From positions 90,578 to 154,577 of the forward strand of contig SCFE01000118.1 in assembly GCA_004352715.1 (NCBI GenBank): a DNA stretch of 64,000 nucleotides, in the 5' to 3' direction. The stretch's first letter is position 1; each line of letters begins with the position of its first letter. The DNA is from Hofstenia miamia (taxonomy: Eukaryota; Xenacoelomorpha; Acoela). The notes beneath the pieces were generated by a model, which made no database searches, was not told the DNA's origin, and worked only from the letters and a program-made list of their open reading frames with translations. A program made the translations under genes and the position numbers. Shown one piece after another: positions 12,569 through 26,884 of the stretch.

Positions 12569-12594
12569 ATATATATATATATATATATATATAT
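12569..12594. repeat. (TA)n microsatellite
   Basis: TA tract beside the right end of the Tc1 element. Confidence 0.95.
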
Positions 12595-14428
12595 TTGATG
12601 TATTTATTTCACTACCCGGGGATAAATAATTTTATATAAATATTTTTGTAGGACAGCAGCAGTTAATAGCCACTTCAGCTTAAAAAACGTAGTGGATTAA
12701 TTAGCTGTTAGCGTCAATATTTTACTTTATCACATGTTATTAAATATTTCACCAAACGAATTTAATCATTGTTTGAGTGCTTTTATCTAAATTCCTTATC
12801 CTCTTTTACCATTAATAACAGGCTTAGCTCATAAATTATTTTTGTAGGAATATTTCACCATATCATTTCAAAGATGTCTGTTCTTGAAACTAAATATAAA
12901 TAAAATTATGAACGTATGCTATTGAACAGTGGTTGAAAGTGTAAATGAAACAAAAAGCGTTATTTATAACATGACATATGTACTAGAAAATTCTGTGATT
13001 TCCTAGTACCGAAGAAAAACGGAATCCTATTATTATTCTCCCGGAAAGTAAAGCACTTTTGAGGTAAGGAGAAATAGCCTGGATTTTTGTCAAAAGTTAT
13101 TCTAGTGTTGACGCTGATTGTGGGGATAGATCCCAAGATGCATCTATAAATGCATAGTTTTACATATTTAGATTCATCAAGCGATAAAATCATTAAAATA
13201 AAATGACCGTACGTATTCTATTCAGAAAAATTAAATCTCCATTTTTGTGTTATTTTGTTATTTGTACTCGCTAGTAACAGAACTTGCTCATATGATTGCA
13301 CAATTCTCCGTGATCAAAAATTTAAATTCAAAATCTAAGCTTTTCCAAAACATATTTACGTTGAAAACAACGTAAAAATTTGCTAAATTCTATTATATTA
13401 TTATAGTGATTAACTAAAAATGTTAACAAAACTAACATATTTATATTATTTTTCATATGTGGCAATTTAGAAATCTACCTAGGGCCAGTTGGCTACGATC
13501 GGATAGTGTGTGTTGCAACTGGGCTGCTCTAGCTGGACTTTATTTTTTTCAGTTGAACAGTTCCTTTCATTTAACAATTCTGAGTGTAATTTATTGTGCT
13601 CAATTGTAAACACATTTGCTGTTTTGACGGTTGTACCTAAATTGGGGAAGAATATGGCTGAATCCTTATCTGGTATTATTTTTTGTCTATCAAATATAAT
13701 GCAAGGATTCCGAACTCCGTGTGGAATCCTTTGGCTATATGAGAGAAGCTTGGCAGATCCGCCAACCACCTTTTCATTTATTTTAATAATTCATCACAAA
13801 TATAACGGCTTCCTAAAAAATTTGCTGGTGGCCTTAACTACAATAAAAATCCCACTTTTACCCTTATCTGGGCCGAGAAGTTACCTCAACACCCCCACCC
13901 CATGAGAAATCATGTTATAGCTCTAATTTGAAAGAATATTTAGCCCTAATTGTTATTTACTTTTCATACAGTTTTGTTAGCAAGACAAATCTATAAGAAT
14001 GATACATTCATTATTCCTCTAGTTATACACATATTCTAAAAAAAGTTAGTATTTTCATTGCTTCTTTTTGTAATAAATGCGGCTCAGAACGTTAGGTCAA
14101 AAGAACATCGAATAATTATTTTCCTAATGTGCTCAGTTTATCATTGCCACCACCAAATATTGACGCATTTGTGATCTTGGAACACATTTTTCCAATGTTT
14201 TGACATTATAGTCAATTTGCTGATGTCAGATCACCAGAATATCAAATTTTTGTTCTCTTAGTATTCAGTAATATGTAAGCTATATTCCTGCCAATTTTCT
14301 CTGCTTGTTGAATAGAATTGATGTTAGGATTGGGTGCTATTAGGGCAAACTTCGATTTAAAAAGTGAAAAATTTCCATCCGAGATGGGGTTAATAGGTAG
14401 ATCATGTTGTAATTAGGCAATGGGTATA

Positions 14429-14453
14429 ATATATATATATATATATATATAAT
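14429..14453. repeat. (TA)n microsatellite
   Basis: TA tract read directly. Confidence 0.95.
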
Positions 14454-17400
14454 CAACACTATCTATTTATCGGTAAGATTGCCAAACGTCAGCGAAAATT
14501 GTTCGCTCGTATCAAGGGGTCCAGAGTATCACGCATTTAAAAACCCATTGGTAGTACTAATCTATTACCTTACTATTTTATGGAAACGGTTACCTAGTTC
14601 CTCATGTAGATCCCGAAGATTTTCTAAAGTATCCCTTGTATTTTTTTGGAAAATGTAGCTATGCTCATGAATCATCCCAACTCTTACATGCGAGACTACA
14701 TTTCTTTTAGATATCAAAGAAATTTTCACAACAGAAAGCAAACCATTCCAAGTCTTCTTTTACTGCTGTCTAGTGTGTTCAACTGAAACTAAGTGTACTG
14801 AAATGAAGCTAAAACTGGATTCAACAAGAAATGTAAAATTTAATTAAGACAAACTGTTATTGCATTTCCATATATTCAGTTAAATTCATGTGTTTCTGTG
14901 ACAAATAAAATGTAAATGCTTAGGGCTATCTCGGATGTTTTTTCACACATAGCTTTTAGGACATTATTTTTAGACACTTCCAAAAAAATTCTTAGATCTT
15001 CTATTTAGTATATTATGACAAGAAATTATATAAATTCTGTGAACTTCATAATTTTAATACCCCACCAAAAATTTAGAAATAGTGGATTAGCATATACACT
15101 AATGATCTAAAATACGGATATGAGTGAGAGAGGAGGGATTTCTAATACCTGTACTCGCCCGTAAATGGTTCATGTATGCGTGTATCTCTAAACGTTATGG
15201 CCGTATTCACCCGAATATCCGTACGTTCAATTTACAACAACTAATGCATTAATAACTAAATATAAATATTAATTTAGGGTGTCCTTGCCTGAACCTAACA
15301 TAATTTGCAAAACTATTCAAAACTAAAAATAAATTGTACATGTAAATTTTTCAGTAAATGTTTGACGTTGTTGCCTAACATCCAACTTTGTTTGGCTGTG
15401 AAGGTTGTCATGGTATTGTTAGCAGTTTTAATAATAAAATCGTTATTGAGTTGCTGCACTTTTAAATCACCTACATCTGGGCTTTAACATATTCCTTCAT
15501 TATGGGCATTGGTGTCAGAATGTCTTAAGTATAGAGTAATGAGTAATATTTTTATTTCCATGTGTCAGACTACTTCTCCGTTGCTACTCGTCATGTATCC
15601 AGACAAACTATTGTTCTCGATTAACTGTGTTTTGACATCCTATTACATTGTTTTTTCATTTATGCCCGTGCATTAGCTGTTAGAAAAATAAGTTATATTG
15701 AACACAGGTTTGCAGACATCAATAAAACTCTAGATTTATTTTGTTCATTTATATACGTAGCGGAAAAGCCGTATATGACAGAGCGAATCTGAACTCAGTA
15801 CTGGAATCAGCGGTCAAAACACAGCTTAAGTCAATTATTAAAGTTGATACCGCCGATAAGAAATCCTTTCGTAGACTAGTGAAATCAATAAATGTTATTG
15901 ACAGCTAAACAACAAAAAAAATTTACTTAGCACTATTTCTAAATATATTTCTTACATATATTCTACAATATTTATTCAAAGTAGTTGAAAGCTTTCGTAT
16001 TAGTATATTTTTGTGTTTGTTCCATTTTTCATGAAAAATCCGTTTGAAAAAATATTTTTTCTCAATGGTTTGCAATTACATATGCGTTGACCATTTTTAT
16101 ATAGAAAATTTACTTAGAATTTATATACACACACCTCACTCAAAAAGCCTTGAATGCCCCTTATACCCTAATGTTGAAGCATTAATATATTTTTTGCAAA
16201 CAATTTTCTTCACATTGATTTACCACAGTATTTGTGCGTCTGTTTTAAAAAAATTTGCTCAAAAGTTTACAAAACACTCCGCTTATCATCATCAATAATT
16301 CCAATTAATTTTACAATGAGAGTAAGCAGTGATTTCAAAGTGCTGAGTTTACATATAAATACATGTAGTGAATGACTATGTATTTAATTCATTGGAACCT
16401 GTAGCTTCTGAACTATATTTATGGGTAATTAAAAACGAGAGGAGTCGCATCAAAGGAAATCGTTTTCAAAGAAAAAAATTTTTATCGTGATATTATTTAG
16501 ATTTGAATTTCTTGTGTTCAATTGGTTATTTTATAGTAGAGTGAAGTCAATTTTTGCTGATTCTGTGAATAGATAATTTGAACCAATATTTATTGCTTTT
16601 TCACATCTAGGGCTTCATTTGAAACCTCATATAATTTAAACAATTTTCTTTTTAGAATCACAAAAACTCTGTGTTGTTAAAAAAATATTAGAGGAAGAGT
16701 ATGTTGAAAAGTATCGGTTTATTTCAAATGGTTCAACACTGCTTCTCAAACTCTATTTTCCTTCTATATAACAATGTTTATTATTGTTTTAAGCATAGAT
16801 TAACTTTGTTTTTACATGTAAACACTTTCATATTTCACGAATAAGGTGCATTGTGTTTTTCAGATGGATTATCAATGGAGTTTTTGTTTCAATTATGCTT
16901 ACTTGGAGCAGCTTAGAAATTGCTACTCACAGTATCTCTTGGAAATTATCGTCTGAATGCATTTTGCTCTGGTCGTCTTTGAATTTTGAATTTCAATATA
17001 AACTAATAAGCGAATGATTTCAATTGGAATTATTCATTTTGCTGTTCCAAAATGTTATCTCTTTGTGGTCACATTTTCTCCAAACAAATGCAAGAATGTT
17101 TAAACAAATATTTTCTGCATTCAGCATCGTGTATGCAATGACCAGTTATTTATTTACTGGCCACAATTAACCAGAGTAATATTATTTCTCCCAAAGAAGC
17201 GACAAAATGATGATTTTAAATGAGTATGGAATTGAATTGGATATTTTCAACTGCATTTTAAGACATTAATATTTTATTTTAATTCCCTTCGTTTTCTAGT
17301 GTAATGTATTATTCCTTCGCTAGTGCATATCAGCTTCTACGATTATCGCACGACTCCCATTCACGACGACTCGTAGGTCATTTCTCTTCTTACTAGTTCC

Positions 17401-19184
17401 TTAAATAGGATTTTCCTTATAACCTAAAACCAAGGGTTTTGGAGCTTTCGCATTTATATATGTATCTTCTTATTATAAATGTTTTAGACTATTTTTAAAA
17501 GTATAATAAAATTTTTTTCCCACATAAATTCAAAATATATTGTATGTTCTAAATGACGTCTAAAATGTTCTTCTTTTTAAAGTTTTTTAAATGCCTTTTT
17601 TAAATAATGTGGCTTTTATTTTGCTGGTTTATAGTTTTTGAACAGGATATTTACCTGCACCATATGTATGTTTCTGCCGACCAATTTACAAGTATGGAAA
17701 GTAGGAATATTAACATGTATTTAGAGGTTGAGCATGATAAATTTTTTTTTCATACGTTAACGATTAAAGTTTCTAAGTGATTATTTGACTGTATTAATCA
17801 GAATTTCTTTACCTTCGCGTAGGCGAACGATCTTGTCTAGAGTTAATAGTTTTGCATGCAACTGTAAATGAAAAATGGTAGTGGAATTTTAGCGTTTATT
17901 TTTACATTATTGAAATTGTTCTTATAAATAGAACAGTAAATAACTGATTTTCAACGGATTTTTTTTAACATTTACGAACATGTAACAATCAATTCTCATA
18001 AAATCGTGCTCAACTTCTGTGGCTACTAAAGCAGCCTAGTCAAAACAAACTAAACAACATATACCCACTTAATTTATGAACATTCACTGGACTGGTTATT
18101 TTTATATTACTGTTCAGTGAACTGCTTATCATTTATTTTTTTAACATTTTTCACCCTGTTTGAAAGATGGCCAAGTGATAACACGCGATTTTACATTTTG
18201 AGCCCAAACCTACTCGTATTTCAATGAAACCTATCAATTCAGCCAAGATTTTCGTTAAGGAAGCGAATTGAGATATCAGTCTCTACAAGAATGAATAGTT
18301 AGGGCTTTAAGGTAATTTTTTAAATTTTAGATTTTTTATAGGTATTTTTTCTACGAAATTTGTTCATCAATAGCATTGAAGCAGTCATCAACCATTTGCA
18401 TTTATAGGGTAATAAATTTTGTTTTACCGTTTGACTTGCTGTTTCATTTCTTCATATTCATGCCCCACAGTTTTATTATCTACTTGCTTCATTAGAGCTA
18501 AAATTTATACAATAACTGTTTACGATCTAAAAGTAACAAGTGGCAATTGTACTTCGTAAAAGCATTCGTTAACATCTGCTAACGGTTTCCTTGTCAACAG
18601 CATGGAATACTTTTGCATGAATGAAAATTCACTATTTTTAATAACCTAATAACATTGGACCGTTTCTGAAGTTTACCTATATATTTTTCACCGGCGATTA
18701 ATAGCATCTTTAAATATTTTTCTGATGTCATTCTATTTTGGTTTTGAGTGAAATCCAACGCGCATTCGCTTAAGTTTTACGTGGGTTAGTACTTCGAATT
18801 GCCAAATCACTAAATTTTCGATTGTCGTTTGGTGTCTACAGACGTTTGTAAGTTGATTTGTTAAATCATTCCGTGTTCTAGAGTTCTGTGAAAAGTGAAA
18901 AGCAGGTTGTTTTCAAAACTAACTGTCACTCGCACTTCACCCGGTGAGACATTAATGTCTAACAAGCGCATTGTCTAGACTTTTAAGTGCTTTAAAATTA
19001 GGTTTTTATAAAATTTTAATTAGTTATTGCATTTCATGTTATTAAAACTACAAGTGAATCCATATAATTAGGATGCTAAAATAGCTTTTAATACTTTTAA
19101 AATCAAGGACTTTTCTGATTAACTTCAGTGCTTTTCATAATTCATTAATATATACTATATTTTACTCAAATCATCTGCAATGCA

Positions 19185-19206
19185 TTATATATATATATAT
19201 ATATAT
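19185..19206. repeat. (TA)n microsatellite
   Basis: TA tract read directly. Confidence 0.95.
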
Positions 19207-22200
19207 CCGCTAATCATATTGATATTATATGTATCCACACATAATTAGCTTGCTAATTAAAGTTACTGATTATTTCCAAAATTTTTCAATTAAGTATAAG
19301 TAATTTATATTTTACACATACATACGCGCCTTTGCACAGATTTAGAATATTTCACTTACAGCAAAAGTGATTTTTTTCTTTTTAAAAGCGGACTGGGCAA
19401 ATTTCCATAATTAATAAAAGGGAGGGTGCATTTTTAATAATCGACTTCCAATCCTGATATAAGCGTACATATTTATTCAGAAAGTGAACAATTATTTATC
19501 ACTAACAATTAGATCTTAAAAAGCCACTCAAATATTCCAAAGCGTTTTAGAAACCCCAAAAATAGGTAATTACAACATTGTGAAACGATATTTTGAAAAT
19601 AAATTGACATATTTGACGATTTGAAGTTTTACGACAGTATTTTTACTTTCTTTGGAATGTCAAATTTATATTTATTAGCAACAGTTTTTTAATTACTCTG
19701 TGTGATAACTCGCCACTTATTTCTCAGGTGTGTGACCATTTTGTGCATGATTGTTGCATTCAAAATATTTGCTTTTAAGTAGTAATAACTTTTGAACTGG
19801 GCACACACAACCCCTGAATGTCGCCTATTTATTTGTTCTGAACAATTACATACTCTTTTGTTAAACTAATTTGATCCATCAGCAAGGTTCTCATCTCCAT
19901 TAACATTTACTATTGTTGCGTTTGGCATAAACGCTTCGCTATATCGCTGTCTCATTTCAATTTTACAGGAAAGTAATGAGTTAACCTTTTAGCTCTAATA
20001 TAGACTTGCTCATTCTAATCATTTGAACCGCATTTGTTTCCGAGAATTTCAATGATTATAGATTTTAGTAGTATTTGTAGTTGGTTTTCAACACTGTGTT
20101 CCATGAAGCAATTTTAGAGCGAGGGTTAAAATAGCTCTATGTGCCAACAAATTTTCATTCAGAACAAGTCCTCAATTGATTAAGTATTGATAATATGAGG
20201 AATGACTTGATATCTTTGCAAGATTTAATCTGTTTTTTAGTTTATTCCAAATTTATGACAAATTATGTAATAAATCCTAAATTAAGATTTGGACTATCAC
20301 ATGTACAATTTCCATACTTGCATAATTTTAGGTGAAAAGTTTATATCTGAATTTGAAGATCTGTAAAAATCATATTTTTTCAATAAAAACAGATCCGGTC
20401 TCATTCAACTGTGTTTACAATTATTCGACTGGAGGAATGAGTGACCTAGATTCATAACTTCTACATTGATATGAAAGTGGCACATCTATCAGACGAACAA
20501 CACATAAAGTAGCTCGGTGACTTTCAGACAAGTTATTAGTTTTATTTGAAACCAATAATGGATACTTATTCATTATGCATTTAAAAATTCCTAGCTAAGA
20601 CTTGCGTGTTACTATGCTATACTAATTTATATTGTGATAAATTTCCAATTCTAGGTATTAATTCACAAATGACCCCATGGTCACGCCACTTTAGTCTTTA
20701 TTTTACAGAAAAAACATCGGCGTAATATGTGACTAAATACTCATAGCATTTATTCGTTATTTATGAAAAAAATAGTTTTTCTTGTCACTATCCCCAATTC
20801 CTACCAAATATTTATTTATGCTGCTTTCGTAAAGCGCTCTGAGAAAATATTGGTACGCAATTAGTCATTTACAAGAGAGCGTCCTCTCAACTCCATTAAG
20901 TCTTGACGTCATTAATACAATAGCAGTGATTACTCTTTTTGCTTTTTCTTAATTTTCTGATATTTAAAATCGTCTGCGCGTGGTGTGCGAACACAACGTG
21001 GCAGATGTTTCCACACCTGCTAGACAAACGCTATGTATAGATAATGGATATTTATTGCATATAGCTAATGGAAGATATTAATATTTTATATGCGTTTCTC
21101 AAGACTACATTTGTTAATTATAATGACAATAATTTCTTATTCTCTGCGTTAATAATATAGGAGAATACTTACTCAGTATCGCACTAAATACTATTGATAT
21201 TTATAAAAGCATGTTAAAAAGATTGTATACCAGCGTCCATTTTTCTGAAACTGTCCAAACAATCACCCTGTTACGCGTTGAATTTGACCAAACACAAGCT
21301 GTTGTTACAGTTTACTGAATTAAGCAATATCAGATATTTTTTAATTAATAGTGTTTTAATAATTGCATTTTCATTTTCTGTTTTGGCTTTGAGCATTAAA
21401 TTCATAATTGCAACAGTTGAAGCTCTTGCAATGATTGGTAATATAGTAAAAATGTTTAGAAACCAACTTCTTTGTCTTTGTTTTGTTATAACTACTGAAA
21501 TGGAAAGACTTCGGTATAGCAAAAACTAAGTAAATTCATTCTGCAAACATTAGTTTGGGAAAAGTCTTGTATATGTTTAATTTAATCCATTTTCATTCAG
21601 CAATTTTAATGTATTTACTAAATTGCCATGTGCTACTTTAGCGTTTTAAGCCACCTATATTATATAATAGTAAATTTGTAAACACATGGTGTTACTTAAA
21701 CTAAATATATTAGAGCTACCTAGACAGACCAAAGGGCACATTCCTCTCTTTTGTAAGCCCTTTTCTCAAACTGATTCAGGCATCCATCGAAAGTCAACCA
21801 TCATATTGATATTCCATTTCTAAGTAAATGCAGAAAATGTCAATTCAAACTCATTTGACAGCCCATGTTCGTGAAATGTTAACAATTTCAATATTGTCAT
21901 TGCATTCGTAATGTCCGAGAAAACTCGTATCCATGGATTACATTATTCTTTCTAAATCACTATCTTTACGCATTTGACTTATGTCTGGAGCAACAAAGAC
22001 ACCTGTCGTGAGTTATTTGGAAATTGATTGATCAGATAGTTTTTTTGCTATTCTTTTCAAATCTTATGAGATGAACCGATTTATTTTGCTGACCATGCTA
22101 TACCATGTCAAAGGTATATTCTTTTCATATTGAACTAAAGGACGTGTAACACGCTTCCTTCACTAACAATGATTGATTCGCGTTGTGGCCGTGTATTTTT

Positions 22201-22903
22201 CACCCAATGCTCTGATTTTGTTTATTATTACAAATACAAATAATCAGGAATATTTAGTATATCCATGCTGGAAACCCAAAATACAATAATATTCATAAAC
22301 TATCCACTGATCAGTTTCATAATTAAAACATTCAAGAGTTTCAAAGTAAAAAAGACAATATTTTCAATAAATTGACGCCATAAAAATTAAATTCGAGGCG
22401 CCAAGAACTTCTTTTCTTTCCATTTTTTGCATTCCGTTCAGATAAATTCAAATCTCGGCCTAAATCATTCCAAATGAGTAAACAGTTGATCTATATTATT
22501 TCTTTATCGAATATCTAGCCGTAAAAAATTTGAGTCAGTAGAAATGTGTATCGTTCCTTCCTCTGATTTGATGTGCTTAACCCAACATGGGATTCTTACT
22601 TCTTCGGCATGTATTATTCGCGCGAAAAAAATTTGTATATTGAGGTTATCTAATGATCTCTGTTCTTTTCCATAAAGGGACATTTAACATTCAAAAGTAA
22701 GAAATTTTATAAGACCGGTTGCCACACGTTCATTGCTGTAGAATTTCCACACAAGGTTTACAGGAAATATGAGGTGACCATCTTTTGTCTGACTTTAAGG
22801 TAAACATGGCATGCTTGACAGTAGTATATTTACCCCATATATTCCAAAAATGTATTTGGATCATTCTTGTAACGACGAGACATCTTGTAAGCTAATCTAA
22901 AAG

Positions 22904-22904
22904 N
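22904..22904. other. Single-N contig join
   Basis: One isolated N immediately before a run of seven C. The same one-N style occurs at other joins where sequence is duplicated. Confidence 0.7.
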
Positions 22905-23584
22905 CCCCCCCAAATATTAATACTTTTGTTTCTAAGATCAAATTTTAAGACCAGTGCCATTCTGCTGATTATTGAAATTAAAGGATTCTTTCAAATTTAT
23001 AAATTTTTAATCTTAAGCACACAAGTATACGAAGGCACCAAAATACGTGACAATATCTTCATAGTCCGGTTTATGAAAGTTTGACTTAGATTTAAAATAC
23101 TATTTCCGCTATGCCAGTGTAACTCATTACCTCATATTGCGCAATTGGCATAGTAATTGGATTTGTAATATATTTGCGTTTTTCAATGTTGGAATAATAC
23201 AATATAAATATCTATTTCTCATTTCCTTCTCATTTTGCGCTATAGCGACCATGGTAATAAGAGTGGAAAGTAGGAGACAATTTATAATATTTAACAACTT
23301 AAACTGTTCTCATTGTATTTGATGATCTCAACTTCAGGTTTATGGTAACCTTAGTTTGTTTTCACCCATGTGATATTGTTCATCATTTAAGAATTTTATT
23401 CTTGAAAGAACTTTACCTACATAGTTTTAATATTAATTTTTTACTTATTAATGTTCTTTATGTTATATATATGCATATGTATATATATATATATGTATTT
23501 ATATCTCACTCTTTACAAAAGTTGCTTAAAACTCGCTCTGTTTACACTTTTTCAAAAGTTTAAAAAAAATTTATTTATTTTTAG

Positions 23585-23937
23585 TTGTGGTACTTTTTTC
23601 TCCAATTATATACAAAAAATTTATTTTCACATTATAATTGTAAATTTTGCTTAATCCAGATATTTCACTAGGTTGCCAGTATTGACATAATACATTTTGT
23701 ACTATATAATGATAGTAAAATTATGAAATCTGAAATCAATGTTTTGGTAATACTTTAGATTCTTTGCTATCCAAGCTTTCTAATCCGGATTAATTTAAAT
23801 CTAAAATTGTGACTAAAATTCTAGCAAATATTAAGCAATGTCATAGTATTGACAATTTTTTGCTATTTAGTGAAGCTTTGCATTTAAATAAGTGTGGAAT
23901 TGATCATATTTACAAGCAATCTTTCTGATCCAGACTT
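23585..23937 (+). repeat. Dispersed repeat, 5' part (isolated copy)
   Basis: This matches 26,885-27,241 and 29,039-29,395 over about 350 bp with small indels, sharing CTTTCTAATCCGGATTAATT and ATTAAGCAATGTCATAGTAT. It diverges after CTTTCTGATCC. Together with 6792-7440 it shows that the sequence at 26.9-28.3 kb belongs to a family present several times in this window. Confidence 0.85.
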
Positions 23938-25090
23938 TTCATAATTTTCATACTAACTGCAAAATTTTTATAATTAATTTCACGACTAGAAATAGTTTAA
24001 TAAGACTATGCAATAGTTGTCTAATCCGTCATTAGTTAATTTGTGTAATCGGGATAAATAATTTTATGCGTTTTCTGCCCAGCACTGTCCGCTGTACGTG
24101 TACTTTCACAAAAATTGCCCTACTTACAGCGTATCTAGTTTTTGGAAAATTGGGCTGTCCCGGAATGCAAACCACATTCGCACTATCTTGGCCCATTATC
24201 GGCCTGTAATTTTTAATCCAATAATTGGTAGGTTACAAATAACAGTAACAAGTATTAAAAAAATTAGTGTATGGAAAACAAAATCAATATAATATTAAGA
24301 GCCTGGGATAGTTTGCTGAATGCAAGCTGTAAACAAATTGATAATATATGTGAAATTATTAATAATATGCTCTTTTCTAATATTAGCTTAAAATTGTGAC
24401 AAGGCACTTCATCGCGCAGTTTATTTTTTATGATCCGCTCCGACCCACAGGCCTAATTTCACCCTTGATATATCTCATAACTCAGAAAACATATAAATGA
24501 TTTTTAAAAACTAAGATACGTTCGACTGAACTGTTTCCAAAATATCAAAATACAATTCAATCATTATTCCTCTTTGATCCTTTGCATATTTTATTATTAG
24601 ACTAGAGGATTGAAGAGCATAGCTGCATTTGATTACTTAAGGATTGTAATCCCAATCAGATAAAATTGTAACCCATAATGGAATTTGAATTCATCATGCT
24701 GTCAATAAATTGAAATAAAATTGTGAAAATAAGTAAATGTAAGGAAATCCAAAACTTTTATAGCAATTTTGATAACTCCCTTCAATTAGCTAATCATTTA
24801 ATTTTTTTCTTGAAAATCAGTTTGAGCAACTATATAGTTTTAATAAGGTCAAATTCAATGCTTAGAACTTCTTTGAATATATATATATATATATTAGGGT
24901 GGTCCTTATTTTTCAACTTTCAAAATTTTAACCTCCCACCCTATTATTTTAATCTACTATATGAATAAACATTATTGGTAAATTTTTTTCTTAATTGGTT
25001 AATATTTAGGGTATGCTCAATGCTAGTGAAGTTTTGGATAACCGGCCTATAGAATAGATTGCCTGCTGTAAGTCAAAGTAATAAACATAC
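23938..25090. other. Intergenic DNA, no gene recognised
   Basis: Only short motif-free frames. A TA tract is present at about 24,877-24,893. Confidence 0.55.
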
Positions 25091-25467
25091 ATACTAAGCA
25101 AACAGTTTTATGTTAAACGTTCCAACACATATTACAAATTACTGGTTTAGTTCCTGCAGTGCTTGAACAGTTGTCGACTTAGATGAGTCAGGAAAGCGCT
25201 GTCGATGTTCCTTAACAATTTGCAATGCAAACTGCATTTGGTATTCATTTTTGGAGAGTAGCAAATTATATTCCTGCATCAGTGCTACACCACGTTCAGC
25301 AGTGTCATTCACTACACGCAGTTTACTGATGACTGATTCAGCTTCCAAGTAGCTCTCATTGATCAACCATGTACAAGGCTCTGCAGAGAGGAATGAATCT
25401 GGAATGCGCAGAATTTGGAAGAAATTCCTTGTATTGTGTGTAACAAAATCATGCAGCTGTTTGTTGT
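25091..25467 (-). pseudogene. Partial copy of unknown multi-copy ORF family (C-terminal end)
   Basis: A near-identical partial copy of 25,469-25,846 at an offset of 378 bp, with several substitutions and ending at the single N at 25,468. The minus strand encodes 75 codons from 25,366 to the stop at 25,139, with the words NDTAERGVALMQEYN and ALQIVKEHRQRFPDSSKS. The substitutions against the other copy suggest a second allele or a diverged repeat copy rather than a simple sequencing echo. Confidence 0.7.
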
Positions 25468-25516
25468 NATACTAAGCAAACAGTTTTATGTTAAACGTTC
25501 CAACACATATTACAAA

Positions 25517-26238
25517 TTACTGGTTTAGTTCCTGCAGTGCTTGAACAGTTGTTGACTTAGATAAGTCAGGAAAGCGCTGTCGATGTTCCTTAACAATTTG
25601 CAATGTAAACTGCATTTGGTCTTCATTTTTGGAGAGTAGCAATTTATATTCCTGCATCAGTGCTACACCACGTTCAGCAGTGTCATTCACTACACCCAGT
25701 TCACTGATGACTGATTCAGCCTCCAGGTAGCTCTCATTGATCAACCATGTACAAGGCTCTGCAGAGAGGAATGAATCTGGAATGCGCAGAATTTGGAAGA
25801 AATTCCTTGTATTGTGTGTAACAAAATCATGCAGCTGTTTGTTGTGGATTGTGGCATGGTCTACCGTAATGCGCTTCTGTGGTGGTTCATGTGTTCCTTG
25901 ATGAGCAAGTGCATCTATCATGGCTTTTTTCTTTACTGCATCAACGTTATGATCAAAAAAGGCCCTTGCAATCAGCTCTTTCTTTGGTACCATAGCTGGC
26001 CACCCAATTTCTTCATAGCAGCGGCATGTGCTTTAGAACTGGATGAAGCCAAGAGTTTCAACAGATTCAGATCATTGGCAGGTGCTGCAGTTGGCAGATA
26101 AGACAAAAACCAGGACTTGATATAAGCCACAACACCAAAGACACAGAAGTCTGCCAGACATTGGAGCTCACGGTGTGTCATCCTGAAGTCCGCATCCCTG
26201 AAGATGTAAATTTTCAGAGCATAAATTAGCCGAGCCAT
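25517..26238 (-). pseudogene. Unknown multi-copy ORF family, frameshifted
   Basis: Two minus-strand frames join. The first runs 26,238-25,972 (ARLIYALKIYIFRDADFRMT, LADFCVFGVVAYIKSWFLS, TAAPANDLNLLKLL). The second runs 25,993-25,517 (MVPKKELIARAFFDHNVDAV, KRITVDHATIHNKQLHDFVT, NDTAERGVALMQEYKLLLSK, VKEHRQRFPD). The overlap near 25,975-25,993 fits one ancestral protein with a frameshift. I have an uncertain memory of similar NDTAERGV proteins occurring in many copies in invertebrate genomes. I cannot name a domain or function. The sequence breaks at the single N at 26,276, so the N-terminus is missing. Codon use is less AT-driven than the surroundings. Confidence 0.6.
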
Positions 26239-26275
26239 GAAGTGTGCATGATTGTAGCATCATCCAAAAAGGCAA

Positions 26276-26296
26276 NTATATATATATATATATATG
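26276..26296. repeat. Single-N join followed by (TA)n
   Basis: An isolated N at 26,276 is followed directly by a TA tract. It truncates the unknown ORF family on the left. Confidence 0.8.
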
Positions 26297-26884
26297 GCCG
26301 CAGTAAAGTGATATACGAATGCTAGGTGCTCGGCCGTAACATTCAGACTATATAGCATAAACAAAAACTTAGTTTGTTTTTGTCATGAGACCAAGCCTGC
26401 AAAAAGTGTATGTTATTACCAATCCTGTCAAATCATTATTTTCAAGGCAATCACAACACTTGTTATTTCATCAAATTAGTCACCCCAAGGAACGTATGCT
26501 TGCATAGTGTTTGTTTAGGATTGAAAAAAACGATTAAATAACTATAATTGATGTAGCTTCATTTAAATACTAGAGGCCGCCTAACTTTAACTCTCATCAT
26601 TCAATTGTCTTCAAATATTTGGATTTCTTGCATTAGATTTTTCCACTGGTTGCGAACGGTTTTCGCAGTCCTAATACATTAGGTATTCTAATTCGATGGT
26701 GACAAAATATATCTATGGTTGAATTTACTTTCTTTGTTTATCTAAAATCTCGATATACTGATACTGTAGGTCTTAAAGGTATTGTTTCTCTAATATGCTA
26801 TTCTAATTTAACAATTAGATGATGGTACAATATCACCAACTATACTTGAAAGTTTACTTTATTCAATATTCCCAAAAGAGCAAG

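Larger units (their letters stand above)
12595..23580. other. About 11 kb intergenic DNA without recognised genes
   Basis: Short open frames (at most about 131 codons at 13,510-13,905) lack domains and have AT-driven composition. TA tracts lie at about 14,429-14,453, 19,185-19,206 and 23,466-23,493. A somewhat GC-richer patch near 15,755-15,870 may be a fragment of a decayed element but has no motif. A single N at 22,904 beside a C-run marks a contig join. Confidence 0.55.

Noticed and set aside
13510-13905. 131-codon frame on the + strand
   Set aside because: No domain, no splice or start context, and a similar-length frame exists antisense; treated as chance.
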